Source of the DNA: Planctellipticum variicoloris
GTDB lineage: Bacteria; Planctomycetota; Planctomycetia; Planctomycetales; Planctomycetaceae
DNA: 64,000 nt
Direction: 5' to 3'
NCBI RefSeq assembly: GCF_030622045.1
Contig: NZ_CP130886.1
Location: 1,997,557 to 2,061,556 of the forward strand
Shown: positions 29,201-36,928 of the stretch, in pieces
Layout: each line of letters opens with the position of its first letter
Numbering within the stretch: position 1 is the stretch's first letter
Program-made: the position numbers and the translations under genes
The notes under the pieces: model-generated
What the model saw: only the letters and a program-made list of their open reading frames with translations
What the model was told of the DNA's origin: nothing
Database searches by the model: none

Positions 29201-30309
29201 CCGACGTGGTCCGGCAGCTTCGCAATCTGAAGCATCCAGGGCTCGACAAGAAACTCAACGACCTGTGGGGGACGGTCCGCGATACGCCGGAGGACAAGGC
29301 GAAGGAGATTGCCCGGTTGACGAAGCTGCTGACCGGCAAGCCGAAGGCGGACCATGTGCCGGAGCTGGCCCAGGGCCGGGCGGTGTACGCCAAGATCTGT
29401 CAGCAGTGCCACACGCTGTTCGCAACCGGGGGCAAGGTTGGACCGGATCTGACTGGATCGAACCGGGCGAACCTGGATTACGTCCTCGCGAACTTGGTGG
29501 ATCCCAGTGCCCTGATCGGCAAGGACTATCAGGCTCACGTCATCACGACCGAAGCCGGTCGTGTCCTGACGGGTCTGATTCGGGCCGAGGACGCCCGTTC
29601 GGTGACGCTGGCCACCGCGAACGAAGTCGTGGTCGTTCCCAAGGACGAGATCGACGAGCGGATCGTCAGTCCGAAGTCGATGATGCCGGACGACATTCTC
29701 CGGCCGCTGACGGAAAAGGATCTCCGGTCGCTGGTGGCCTACCTGGCCAGCCCGGTGCAGACGCCGCTGCTGGCGACTGCCGACACTCTGCCGCTGTTCT
29801 TCAATGGCAAAGATCTGACCGGCTGGGTTGGCAATCCGGAGCTGTGGAGCGTGGAGAACGGTGAGATCGTCGGCAAGTCCCAGGGACTGAAGATCAACGA
29901 GTTTCTCAAGAGCGACCTGCTGCTGGGCGATTTCCGCCTGACACTGCAGGTGAAGCTCGTGAAGAACGAGGGGAACAGTGGTATCCAGTTCCGCAGCCAG
30001 GTTCTCGACAACGGCGACGTGAAGGGCTATCAGGCCGACGCCGGTGCGGGCTGGTGGGGCAAGCTCTACGAAGAGCACGGCCGGGCGATCCTGTGGGACA
30101 AGTCGGGCGAGGCTCACGTCCGTTCCGGCGAGTGGAACGAGTACGTAATCCAGGCGACCGGCAATCGGATCCAGACCTGGATCAACGGCCAGCCCTGCGT
30201 CGACCTGGACGACGCCCCCGGCGCAAAACGGGGAATCACCGCCTTCCAACTCCACTCCGGCGGCCCGTCGGAAGTCCGCTTCAAGGACCTTCGACTGGAG
30301 CTGAAATGA
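26275..30309 (+). CDS. PVC-type cytochrome c / membrane-bound-dehydrogenase-like / DUF1080 multidomain protein
   Basis: 1344 residues from ATG 26275, where a signal peptide begins (MRSRFRMAAGLLTLLSLSQV). Order: beta domain at about 25-200 like that of the divergent GH32 protein (GGWGHINFDDFRFH); beta-propeller dehydrogenase-like domain from about 220 (GFSVSLFAGEPDVQQPIAMA) to about 600; HEAT-like helical repeats to about 1020; cytochrome c site CQQCH at 1042; and a DUF1080 (3-keto-disaccharide hydrolase-like) domain at about 1173-1344 (LFFNGKDLTGW). This fits the periplasmic 3-keto-sugar pathway described for related bacteria. Acting with the GH32 neighbour on sugars is inference. Confidence 0.87.
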   Translation: MRSRFRMAAGLLTLLSLSQVTFAQAPAKLRPGELPTDAQGKSLNFDFETGSLKDWTAEGDAFEKQPVRGDTVARRRGDMKSNHAGEYWVGTYEINGDAPQGTLTSVSFVVRQPWASFLIAGGSEPTTCVEIVQKDGSKLVARASGMNTEDLRPVAVDLTKYVGKEILVRLVDKHSGGWGHINFDDFRFHAEKPNYPQPEAPLQADVFAHSGLSPEEAAKAMTVPEGFSVSLFAGEPDVQQPIAMALDDRGRLWVAEAYSYPIRVPDDQARDRILIFEDVNGDGKFDSRKVFADKLNLVSGLAVGFGGVWVGAAPNFLFIPDKNGDDKPDGPPVVLLDGWGYHDTHETLNAFIWGPDGWLYGCHGVFTHSRIGKPGTPDDQRVPLNAGIWRYHPTRHVFEVFASGTSNPWGVDFNDRGDAFLTACVIPHLFHIIEGARYQRQAGPHFNPYTYDDIKTIAVHRHYLGATPHSGNGKSDSAGGGHAHAGAMIYLGGAWPAEYRDQIFMNNIHGARLNMDLLSPKGSGYEGNRAPDFLLANDVWSQILYFTYGPDGNVYTIDWYDRNQCHHGNVPGHDRSNGRIFKVSYKGTKPVAVDLKSLSDRELVELQLNPNDWYVRHARRILQERGGNPEVYAGLQKIAFEHADDTRRLRGLWALSVTGGLNDALLTRALQDRSPYVRAWAIRLATEQGAPSAPLISRFAQLAASDPAPQVRLALASAAQRLNIEQRLPMVTALTAHAEDAGDHNLPLMNWYALEPIASQRPDLAVGLLKTIRIPVVKGYLVRRLTQLGEDQWLNAVLKDAFAASQPVDEQIRLLQEVQEGLKGRRQVPLPPAWGGLYASLRKSDNSEVLSLAASLALTFGDPHAVEERRKVLVDASAPVSVRIAALEALVRINAPGLAPMLQGLLKDPALLVPALRALAAYDDPTSATAILGAYGALPGAAKRDALNTLASRPAYALALMDALEKKQIASIELTADVVRQLRNLKHPGLDKKLNDLWGTVRDTPEDKAKEIARLTKLLTGKPKADHVPELAQGRAVYAKICQQCHTLFATGGKVGPDLTGSNRANLDYVLANLVDPSALIGKDYQAHVITTEAGRVLTGLIRAEDARSVTLATANEVVVVPKDEIDERIVSPKSMMPDDILRPLTEKDLRSLVAYLASPVQTPLLATADTLPLFFNGKDLTGWVGNPELWSVENGEIVGKSQGLKINEFLKSDLLLGDFRLTLQVKLVKNEGNSGIQFRSQVLDNGDVKGYQADAGAGWWGKLYEEHGRAILWDKSGEAHVRSGEWNEYVIQATGNRIQTWINGQPCVDLDDAPGAKRGITAFQLHSGGPSEVRFKDLRLELK

Positions 30310-30453
30310 CGAATTGAAGAAGAAGGTTGACAGGGAGGCGCGGAGGACGCGGAGATCTGAAGAATGCCTCCGGAAAGTGAAAAGTGAGTAGTGTTGATTG
30401 AGAAGTGCAAAATTAAGAAGCCTCCAGTCATTTTGCACTGATCACTACTCAAT

Positions 30454-31812
30454 GGCCAGGTGCCAGTCAAAAGAGGTCGCTTGAGTGTCAGTCAAAGGAG
30501 GTCATGCTGTGAGGGAAATGACCTCCCGTTCAAGGCAAGATCGATGAGCAAAAACTGCGGGACGAACTGCTCCGGAAGGCGCTGGTCGCCGCGGTTCGGC
30601 AAGGAACTTCGATGAGGGCGGTCGCGGCTCGACACGGCGTCAGTCTGGCGACGGTGCAGCGCTGGGTAGTGCGAGCCGGCGACCAGCGGCTGGATCGCGT
30701 GGACTGGTCGGAAACGCGCGGCGGACGTCGTGCTGTTCAGGCGACGCCGCCGGACGTCGAAGAGCTGGTTCTGCAACTGCGCCGGGAACTGCGAGACCAG
30801 AGCGACCTGGGCGAGTTCGGGGCTGCGGCGATTCATCGTACCCTGCTCGAACGTCAGCAGGTGCTCGGACTCGCCACGGTCCCGGCGATCCGCACCATTG
30901 GCCGCATCCTGGAACGCCGGGGAGTTCTGGACGCGGGGCGTCGTGTCCGCCGGCCTGCGCCGCCCCGCGGCTGGTATCTGGCGGAGGTCGCCGCAGGGCG
31001 GGCCGAACTGGACAGTTTCGACATCGTGGAAGGACTGGTCATCAAGGGCGGCACGGACGTGGAAGTCCTGAACGCCGTCAGCCTGCATGGCGGACTCTGC
31101 GGCAGTTGGGTGGACGACTCCTGGACCGCGAAAAAGACAGTCACAGCCCTCCTGTCGCACTGGAGCGAACACGGTTTCCCGGACTACGTTCAATTCGACA
31201 ACGACACGATCTTTCAGGGGGCTCATCAGTGGCCCGACAGCTTCGGCCGCGTGACGCGGACCTGTCTGCAATTGGGGATGAAGGTGGTCTTCGCTCCGCC
31301 ACGCGAAACCGGTTTTCAGGCGGCGATCGAGGCCTACAACGGACGCTGGCAGGAAAAGGTCTGGAGCCGCTTTCAGCATCAATCTCTCGCCGACGTGCGG
31401 CAACGTTCCGACCGCTTCGTCGCGGCGCGCCGGCAGCGATCGGCCAGCCGCATCGAAGCCGCCCCCACGCGCTGGCAACTGCCGTCCGGCTGGCGCCCCG
31501 ACTTCTCGCAGCCGCTGTCCGGGACAGTCATCTTCCTGCGACGTACCGACGATCGAGGTCACGTGTCTCTCCTGGGACGCGACTACGCCGTGAGCGAGAC
31601 CTGGCGTCATCGGCTCGTCCGTTGCGAGGTGGATCTCACCGCCGGCCGGATCCGGATCTACCAGCTCCGCCGCCGCGAACCGAGCCGGCAGCCGCTGCTC
31701 AAAAGCTACTGCTATGACGTCCCGCAGAAGCGTTTCCACGACTGACCTCTTTTGACCGACACGCCGCCATCGCGCAACAAAACAAGTGACCTCTTTTGAC
31801 TGACACCTGGCC
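30454..31812 (+). mobile_element. IS481-like insertion sequence, complete
   Basis: 1359 bases ending in inverted repeats that begin GGCCAGGTG(C/T)CAGTCAAAAG; the 30-base ends differ at only a few positions. The 7-base sequence ACTCAAT is found at 30447-30453 and again at 31813-31819, as expected for a target duplication. Each end has a second inner copy of the motif GTGTCAGTCAAAAGAGGTCA (near 30485-30504 and, inverted, 31743-31762). One transposase gene fills the centre. The element looks intact and recent. Confidence 0.85.
30612..31745 (+). CDS. Transposase, HTH plus DDE integrase core (IS481-like)
   Basis: 377 residues from ATG 30612. The N-terminus has a helix-turn-helix (VAARHGVSLATVQRWVVRAG). 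The integrase core starts near residue 130: the first Asp in ELDSFDIVEGL, the second in YVQFDNDTIF, and the Glu in ETGFQAAIEAYNGRW, giving the D-D-E triad of IS481/IS3-type rve domains. The C-terminal region (about 300-377) is beta-rich. The frame stays open upstream to 30522 and reads DEQKLRDELLRKALVAAVRQ, which looks like the first helices of the DNA-binding domain, yet no ATG, GTG or TTG occurs there. Either the short form is used or a non-standard start is. Confidence 0.85.
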   Translation: MRAVAARHGVSLATVQRWVVRAGDQRLDRVDWSETRGGRRAVQATPPDVEELVLQLRRELRDQSDLGEFGAAAIHRTLLERQQVLGLATVPAIRTIGRILERRGVLDAGRRVRRPAPPRGWYLAEVAAGRAELDSFDIVEGLVIKGGTDVEVLNAVSLHGGLCGSWVDDSWTAKKTVTALLSHWSEHGFPDYVQFDNDTIFQGAHQWPDSFGRVTRTCLQLGMKVVFAPPRETGFQAAIEAYNGRWQEKVWSRFQHQSLADVRQRSDRFVAARRQRSASRIEAAPTRWQLPSGWRPDFSQPLSGTVIFLRRTDDRGHVSLLGRDYAVSETWRHRLVRCEVDLTAGRIRIYQLRRREPSRQPLLKSYCYDVPQKRFHD

Positions 31813-31980
31813 ACTCAATACTCACTTTTCACTCTCCTCGGCATTTTCCCTGATCTTCTCCGCGTCCTCCGCGTCTCCCTGTGAATCCCGTCTTCCTCTT
31901 CCGGCTTCGATTGCAGATTGACCGCGGGCGATGTCTCATAGGCGGATTGCCACTCCATTCCCGCCTGGTGAGAGCTGTTC

Positions 31981-32997
31981 GTGCCACTGCCCCGCCTTGC
32001 TTTGACTCTGGGAGACGTTGCCGGGATCGGTCCCGAGATCATCGTTCGGGCCGTGACGTCCGGCCGCCTGCGCGAGTTCTGCACGCCGTTGATTGTCGGG
32101 CATCCGGATGTCGTCGCCCGCGCCGCGAAACTCCTCGATACGCCGTTGCGACTGCAACTCGTCGCCAGCCCTGCCGAACCGGTCTCTGACGGCGCCATCG
32201 CCTGCTGGAATCCCGGTGCGGACGTTGTCCGTGATGTGCCGGCCGGTCAGATCGACGGCCGCGCGGGGAAGGGGGCGTACGACTATCTCGTCGCCGCCAC
32301 GCGGGCCGCGCTCCGCAGCGAGATCGACGCGATCACGACGGCCCCTCTCAACAAAGCCGCCCTCCATGCCGGCGGGGTGAATTTCCCCGGCCATACGGAG
32401 ATCCTGGCGGCCGAGTGCGGCGTCGCCGAGTTTGCCATGATGCTCTATCTGCCGCCCGGTCCCGAAGTCCGCAGTCCGCATGGCCTGGGCGTCGCGCACG
32501 TGACCCTGCACACCTCGGTTCGCAGCGTGCCGGGGCTGCTGTCCGAATCGAAGATTCGCGAGACCGTCGAATTGATCGATGGTTTTATGAAGCGGATCGG
32601 CTGCGATCAACCACGGGTTGGCGTCTGCGCCCTCAACCCCCATGCCGGCGAAGACGGCCTCTTCGGCGACGAAGAAGCCACCCTGATTGCACCCGCAGTC
32701 CAGGCCGCCGTTGCTCAGGGTATCCGGGCGGCCGGGCCGTTTCCTGCCGATACGCTGCTCCGCCGGGCCGTGCTGGGGGAATTCGACGGCGTGGCGGCGA
32801 TGTACCACGATCAGGGACATATCGCCCTCAAGCTGATTGGATTTGAGCGGGCGGTCAACGTCACGCTGGGACTGCCGATCGTCCGCACCAGCCCCAGCCA
32901 CGGCACCGCCTTCGACATCGCCTGGCAGGGGAAGGCGAGTTGCGACGGACTGGTCGAAGCCGCCCGGATCGCGGCGGCCCTGGCGACGACACGGTAA
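31981..32997 (+). CDS. pdxA: 4-hydroxythreonine-4-phosphate dehydrogenase family (PdxA)
   Basis: 338 residues, GTG start. PdxA oxidises 4-phosphooxy-threonine in vitamin B6 synthesis, or acts on 4-phospho-D-erythronate-like acids in the PdxA2 branch. Seen: opening LALTLGDVAGIGPEI, the middle TTAPLNKAALHAGG with the active-site Lys, the metal-binding HTSVRS and CALNPHAGEDGLFGDEE, and MYHDQGHIALKLIGF near the end, all in the usual order and at full length. Most members have GDPAG where this has GDVAG. It is first in a likely transcription unit with phosphatase genes. No other pdx gene is near, so the biosynthetic or catabolic branch is undecided. Confidence 0.9.
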   Translation: MPLPRLALTLGDVAGIGPEIIVRAVTSGRLREFCTPLIVGHPDVVARAAKLLDTPLRLQLVASPAEPVSDGAIACWNPGADVVRDVPAGQIDGRAGKGAYDYLVAATRAALRSEIDAITTAPLNKAALHAGGVNFPGHTEILAAECGVAEFAMMLYLPPGPEVRSPHGLGVAHVTLHTSVRSVPGLLSESKIRETVELIDGFMKRIGCDQPRVGVCALNPHAGEDGLFGDEEATLIAPAVQAAVAQGIRAAGPFPADTLLRRAVLGEFDGVAAMYHDQGHIALKLIGFERAVNVTLGLPIVRTSPSHGTAFDIAWQGKASCDGLVEAARIAAALATTR

Positions 32998-33057
32998 GCC
33001 CGCAGACTTGCCGAGAGTCGCCGGATCGAGGACAAGAGGGATACTGGCGAGGAAACC

Positions 33058-33139
33058 GGGTGGCACGCCCAGAGTCCTCGATGGGCGTGTCTGAGACAGA
33101 TTGTTCACGCCCATCGCAAAGCCTCCGGGCGTGCCATCC
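33058..33139. repeat. Nested inverted repeat upstream of phosphatase gene
   Basis: Outer arms GGTGGCACGCCC and GGGCGTGCCATCC enclose inner arms GATGGGCGTG (33080-33089) and CACGCCCATC (33106-33115). It could form a double stem-loop 30 bases before the histidine phosphatase start and looks like a dispersed palindromic element. Confidence 0.65.
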
Positions 33140-33168
33140 TCAGTCTGTTCGGGAAGGAAAACAGCTCC

Positions 33169-33828
33169 GTGAGAATTGGTACGCTCCAGAAAGGCCCCGG
33201 CGGCAACGTGACCCGCCTGTTCCTGGCCCGCCACGGTTCCACCGAAGCCAACGAACGCCTGCCGTTCATCCTGCAGGGAAGCGAGCTCGACGGCGACCTG
33301 ACCGAAACCGGCCGCAAGCAGGCGGCCGCGCTCGCGCGGGGCCTGGCCGAGTTCAGTTTCGCCGCCGTCTATGCCAGCCCCATGCGTCGCGCCCGGCAGA
33401 CGGCGGAGGCGGTTGCCGAGCCCCGCGGTCTGGCCGTGATCCCCCTCCCCGAACTGCGGGAATGCAGCGTTGGTCGCTGGGAAGGTCTGTCGTGGGAAGA
33501 GATTAAAACCCGCGACGCGGAAGGACATCGCAACTTCTTCGCTGATCCGGTCAACAACCCGCATCCGGGGGGCGAGTCCTACAGCGACGTGCTCCACCGG
33601 GCCAAACCGGCGATCGAACGACTCCTCGTCGAGCACGCCGGCCAGAACATTCTGGTGGTCGCTCACAACATGGTGAACCGTGTCTTCCTGGCGGAGCACG
33701 TCGGCATTGATCTCAAGCACGCCCGCAAGCTGCGGCAGACGAACTGCTGCATCAACCTGCTGCAGCGCATCGAAGGGGCGATTGAACTGATTACGCTGAA
33801 CTCCGTGCTGCATCTGGAGTACCTGTGA
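33169..33828 (+). CDS. Histidine phosphatase family protein
   Basis: 219 residues from GTG 33169 with GGAAGG upstream; GTG 33208 just before the conserved strand is an alternative. The catalytic motif is LFLARHGSTEAN (RHG with the phosphorylated His), then the second Arg in ASPMRRARQTAE, Glu in LRECSVGRWEGLS, and the late His in VVAHNMVNRVFL. This is the cofactor-independent phosphoglycerate-mutase-like fold, here a cytoplasmic phosphatase of the CobC/PhoE group. Its stop overlaps the HAD gene by 4 bases (GTGA), so the two phosphatases are probably translated together. The substrate is unknown. Confidence 0.9.
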   Translation: MRIGTLQKGPGGNVTRLFLARHGSTEANERLPFILQGSELDGDLTETGRKQAAALARGLAEFSFAAVYASPMRRARQTAEAVAEPRGLAVIPLPELRECSVGRWEGLSWEEIKTRDAEGHRNFFADPVNNPHPGGESYSDVLHRAKPAIERLLVEHAGQNILVVAHNMVNRVFLAEHVGIDLKHARKLRQTNCCINLLQRIEGAIELITLNSVLHLEYL

Positions 33829-34436
33829 ACGCCGCGGCCCGGCCGCCGGTGCGCGGCGCGATCTTCGACATGGACGGCACGCTGATCGATTCGCAGCTCG
33901 ACTTCGACGCGATGCGCCGCGACATGGGCCTGCCGGATCGGATGCCGATCCTGGAGGGCCTGCAGGCGACTCCGCCTGGACCGGAGCTGGATCGCCGGCT
34001 GCGGATTCTCCGCGCACACGAGTTGCGCGGCGTCGACTGCGCGACGATCTTTCCCGGCGTCGAAGAGACGCTGGCGGCCTTGCGCGAATGGGGCTGGCCG
34101 ACGGGCATTCTGACGCGGAACTCGCGCGAGTCGACCGACGCCATGCTCGACCGGCTCGGACTCCGGCTGGATCTTATCCTGACCAGGGACGACGCGCCCC
34201 CCAAACCCGACCCTAGGGGGCTGCTGGACATCGCCGGGCAATGGAAGCTCCCCCCGGCGGAACTGGTCTTCTGCGGCGACTACCTGTTCGACCTGCAGGC
34301 CGGGCAGCGGGCGGGAATGCAGACCATCCTGTTCTGGCCCGGCGAACCGCTGCCGCCGTTTCTGCACGAGGCCGATCATCTCCTGCGCGATTTCCGCGAG
34401 GCAGTCGGCCTGTTTGAACGCCTGGGCGGCCGGTAG
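33825..34436 (+). CDS. HAD-superfamily phosphatase, Gph-like
   Basis: 203 residues, GTG start inside the stop of the previous gene. Motif I is IFDMDGTLIDS with both catalytic Asp residues, motif II is GILTRNSRE (Thr), the Lys of motif III is in DDAPPKPDP and motif IV is FCGDYLFDLQAG. The cap inserted after motif I is short and helical (about residues 20-80), as in subfamily IA phosphoglycolate phosphatases. It should dephosphorylate a small metabolite in the cytoplasm. The overlap with the histidine phosphatase gene suggests a common pathway that the sequence does not reveal. Confidence 0.88.
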   Translation: MNAAARPPVRGAIFDMDGTLIDSQLDFDAMRRDMGLPDRMPILEGLQATPPGPELDRRLRILRAHELRGVDCATIFPGVEETLAALREWGWPTGILTRNSRESTDAMLDRLGLRLDLILTRDDAPPKPDPRGLLDIAGQWKLPPAELVFCGDYLFDLQAGQRAGMQTILFWPGEPLPPFLHEADHLLRDFREAVGLFERLGGR

Positions 34437-34440
34437 GGCG

Positions 34441-34491
34441 GTGGCCGTGTGGCCGGTTTGCCGGGTGACCGCGTTGCTGGGTGGCCGGGAC
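34441..34491. repeat. GC-rich word-like repeat
   Basis: Tandem variants of the word GTGGCCG/GGTGACCG with TTGCCGGG and TTGCTGGG between them, right after the HAD phosphatase stop. It resembles the other word-like repeats in style but not in sequence. Confidence 0.5.
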
Positions 34492-34612
34492 AGAGTCCGC
34501 AACGCCCCGGTCCTTGGTGGTTCATGTCAGCCGCGTTTCCAGTTGCGATGCTGGTCGACGGATGAGTAGCGTTGAGAGTCCATCGTCGCGCTTCCCACCA
34601 GGGCTATCCACC

Positions 34613-35722
34613 ATGAGCGAACCCCGCACCGGCCGCCGCATCTTCTGGATCGAGGCCATCGTTGTGGCGGTGGTTGTGGTGGTAGCCGCGGCCCTGATCC
34701 TGCCGGCGATTCAGCAGGCCCGCGAAGCCGCTCGACGGACGCAGAGTCGAAATAATCTCAAGCAGCTTGGCCTGGCGCTGGACAACTACCACGACACTCA
34801 CCAAGTCTTTCCACCCGGTGGAACGTTTGACGCCGATGGCACGCCATACCAGAGTTGGACGGTCTACCTGCTGCCTTACATGGAAGCCACTCCGGTCTAC
34901 TCCGTGATCGATACCGGTCGGCCGTGGGATGATCCCGTCAACTTCGACTTGATTGTCAGCGGGAGTTTTGGAGGCGGCTACGGGTACCGCGATCCGTCGG
35001 TTCCGATCGAGAAGACCGAGACCGGCCTCAGAGCTATTCATTACTCTCCCAACCAGTGGCTGATGTACCGCAACAGTTCCGTGCGGCTCAACGACATTCC
35101 CGATCGCGGGCATACGCTCCTGATGGCAGACGCTTTCGGCAGTTATGCCGCATATGGCGATCCGATCAACTGGCGCGATGCCACACTGTCCTATCGGACT
35201 GCGCCGCTGGGGTTCGGACACCCCTTTCGGACGAGCGGAACGCACGTGTTATTTGCCGATGGACACGTTGAGTTTGTGCCGGAGTCCGTTTCACCGGAGA
35301 TCACCGCCGCCTACTCCGGCCCCGAATCGTTGAAACCGACACCAAGGCTGACGGCTCAACGCAGCGAGCCGTACCGAATCCCTGATCGACCATTCTGGCG
35401 GTACTTCCTCGGCGACCGCGGACGGAAATCGATTATGAGATTTACGGTTTCGCCTGATCGATTGCGCCTGGTTGCCACGTTTGGAGCCGTGCCTGCCGAC
35501 CGGCGCGAGGATAATCGCTGGAGGATTGACTTCGCCGAGTTCGCCCGCGACATGCCCATAGAGGACGCGGCGGTGACCGGAATGCTGACTGCCGACGAAC
35601 TGCGGCCGTTCCTGAATCTCCCCCATCTCAAGAGGCTGGACCTGCAGGAGGCGCAGATTGAAGGGGACGTGGCTTCTGTACTCTCCGCCGCTTCTCACGT
35701 CGAGGTGATCGGCACGCCTTGA
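34613..35722 (+). CDS. DUF1559-type pseudopilin-like protein
   Basis: 369 residues from ATG 34613. An N-terminal membrane helix (IEAIVVAVVVVVAAALILPA) leads into QQAREAARRTQSRNNLKQLGLALDNYHD, the signature of planctomycete DUF1559 proteins, followed by PPGGT and SWTVYLLPYME and, near residue 220, HVLFADGHVEFV. Normally the helix begins with a prepilin cleavage site of the form G/FTLIE; here it reads RRIFWIEAIV, so the site is degenerate. The last 80 residues include a leucine-rich-repeat-like piece (LPHLKRLDLQEAQIEGD). It is probably an envelope protein; its role is unknown. Confidence 0.82.
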   Translation: MSEPRTGRRIFWIEAIVVAVVVVVAAALILPAIQQAREAARRTQSRNNLKQLGLALDNYHDTHQVFPPGGTFDADGTPYQSWTVYLLPYMEATPVYSVIDTGRPWDDPVNFDLIVSGSFGGGYGYRDPSVPIEKTETGLRAIHYSPNQWLMYRNSSVRLNDIPDRGHTLLMADAFGSYAAYGDPINWRDATLSYRTAPLGFGHPFRTSGTHVLFADGHVEFVPESVSPEITAAYSGPESLKPTPRLTAQRSEPYRIPDRPFWRYFLGDRGRKSIMRFTVSPDRLRLVATFGAVPADRREDNRWRIDFAEFARDMPIEDAAVTGMLTADELRPFLNLPHLKRLDLQEAQIEGDVASVLSAASHVEVIGTP

Positions 35723-35940
35723 TCCTGGATCGACCATCCCTCGCGCGTGCTTGAAGATTCAATACTCTTCCCGCCGGCGAGTCGCAGTTTGACGACCGGA
35801 ATGTTCCGCTCACGGGCGGGATCGGCAGCAGCCTGTCAATTGTGGCTGGAATGTGGTCGCCCGGACCACCGACGCCGGTGGCAAGACCCCCCTGACCTGA
35901 TTTCCGGGCTGGGCGCGGCGGTCGATTTCTTGAGTAATGG

Positions 35941-36852
35941 TCACGCCGCCCGACGGAACGGAACGGCCTGCTGCTTCCGCTCCACGCTCAGCGCCTGCTG
36001 CAGCTCTTCCAGCGGACATCCCGCCCGGTAGTTGAGCCGGACCGAGATCGTCTCTCCCGCCGACACCTCCATCGGCTCGGCGAGCGGCAGAATAAGCTGG
36101 TTCATCGGCCACTGGATCCCCCGGCCCTCTTCCAGCACGAACGCCAGAAAGTTGTTCGTCAGGAAGCCGAGCGCGTTCAGCGTTCCCGCTTGCTCGATCG
36201 TGAACTGCGACTCCCAGGCAAAGTCCTCCGGGAGCGCCGCGTCGTACGAGATCGTGCGGTAGATCTGGGGCTCCGCGAGTGTGCGACTTGTTTCATGCCG
36301 CCCCGGCGGTTCAAACAGGGGGACCGGGGCGACGTAGCCGCAGAACGAAAAATCCTGCTCCAGCAACTGGACTCCCAGCAACGTGGCGTCGGGAATAAAC
36401 GCCGGCAGGCGGGGACCGAATTTCCGGACGTATGCCTCTTTGAAGGCGGTCAGGACTTCGAGCTGCTTTTCGCGAATCAGCGCGACGTGCAGCATCTCGC
36501 AGATCACGACGTCGACCGGCTCGGGGGGCAGGTACGTCATCGCGTCGGCGTGGACGACTTCCACACGCTCGCCGCCGGGATTCTTCGCGAGAAACGACCG
36601 GGCGGCCCGGACCAGGGCCGGGTTCCGTTCGACGCACCACACTTTCGCGGCCTGCTGAGCGGCGAACCAGGACAGGACGCCGGTTCCGCCCCCCAGTTCC
36701 AGAACCCGGCCCCCTTCGGGAACCATCCGCTCGATGGCTTCCCGAAACGGCAGCATCCGCGACTGGTCGCGAAGCATGTTGAAGTGGTAGTGCAGCGGGA
36801 TGAACTGCCCGAGCAGCATTTCTTCGGGAAGCGGCAGCGTGTGTGGATGCAC
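35941..36852 (-). CDS. SAM-dependent methyltransferase, protein arginine methyltransferase-like
   Basis: 303 residues from GTG 36852 (GGAAG upstream). The longer frame would include the palindromic intergenic cluster and is not supported. The SAM-binding motif I is VLELGGGTGVLSWFAA, followed by an acidic end of strand 2 (VWCVERNPALV), HADAMTY and DVVICEMLHVALIREKQL; the last resembles the double-E loop region of PRMTs (SEMLG) with only one Glu preserved. The C-terminal half is a beta barrel of the PRMT type. It may methylate a protein or small molecule; the modified substrate cannot be named. Neighbours give no clue. Confidence 0.7.
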   Translation of the reverse strand: MHPHTLPLPEEMLLGQFIPLHYHFNMLRDQSRMLPFREAIERMVPEGGRVLELGGGTGVLSWFAAQQAAKVWCVERNPALVRAARSFLAKNPGGERVEVVHADAMTYLPPEPVDVVICEMLHVALIREKQLEVLTAFKEAYVRKFGPRLPAFIPDATLLGVQLLEQDFSFCGYVAPVPLFEPPGRHETSRTLAEPQIYRTISYDAALPEDFAWESQFTIEQAGTLNALGFLTNNFLAFVLEEGRGIQWPMNQLILPLAEPMEVSAGETISVRLNYRAGCPLEELQQALSVERKQQAVPFRRAA

Positions 36853-36928
36853 GGAGAAGAGTCTTCCTGGATGTGCTCGGCGGAGATGACGCCCGGCAGA
36901 ACGCGGGCGGATACTAGGCCAACCGGGA

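Larger units (their letters stand above)
30316..31903. repeat. Composite inverted repeat interrupted by an IS
   Basis: The left arm at 30316-30417 contains AGGGAGGCGCGGAGGACGCG and GTGAAAAGTGAGTAGTG; the matching right arm is split by the insertion element into 30430-30453 and 31813-31903. With the element removed, the two arms are imperfect reverse complements over about 90-100 bases (for example GAGTGAAAAGTGAGTATTGA against the left arm, and ACGCGGAGGACGCGGAGA). Words of the same kind occur at 52465-52541. Confidence 0.7.
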
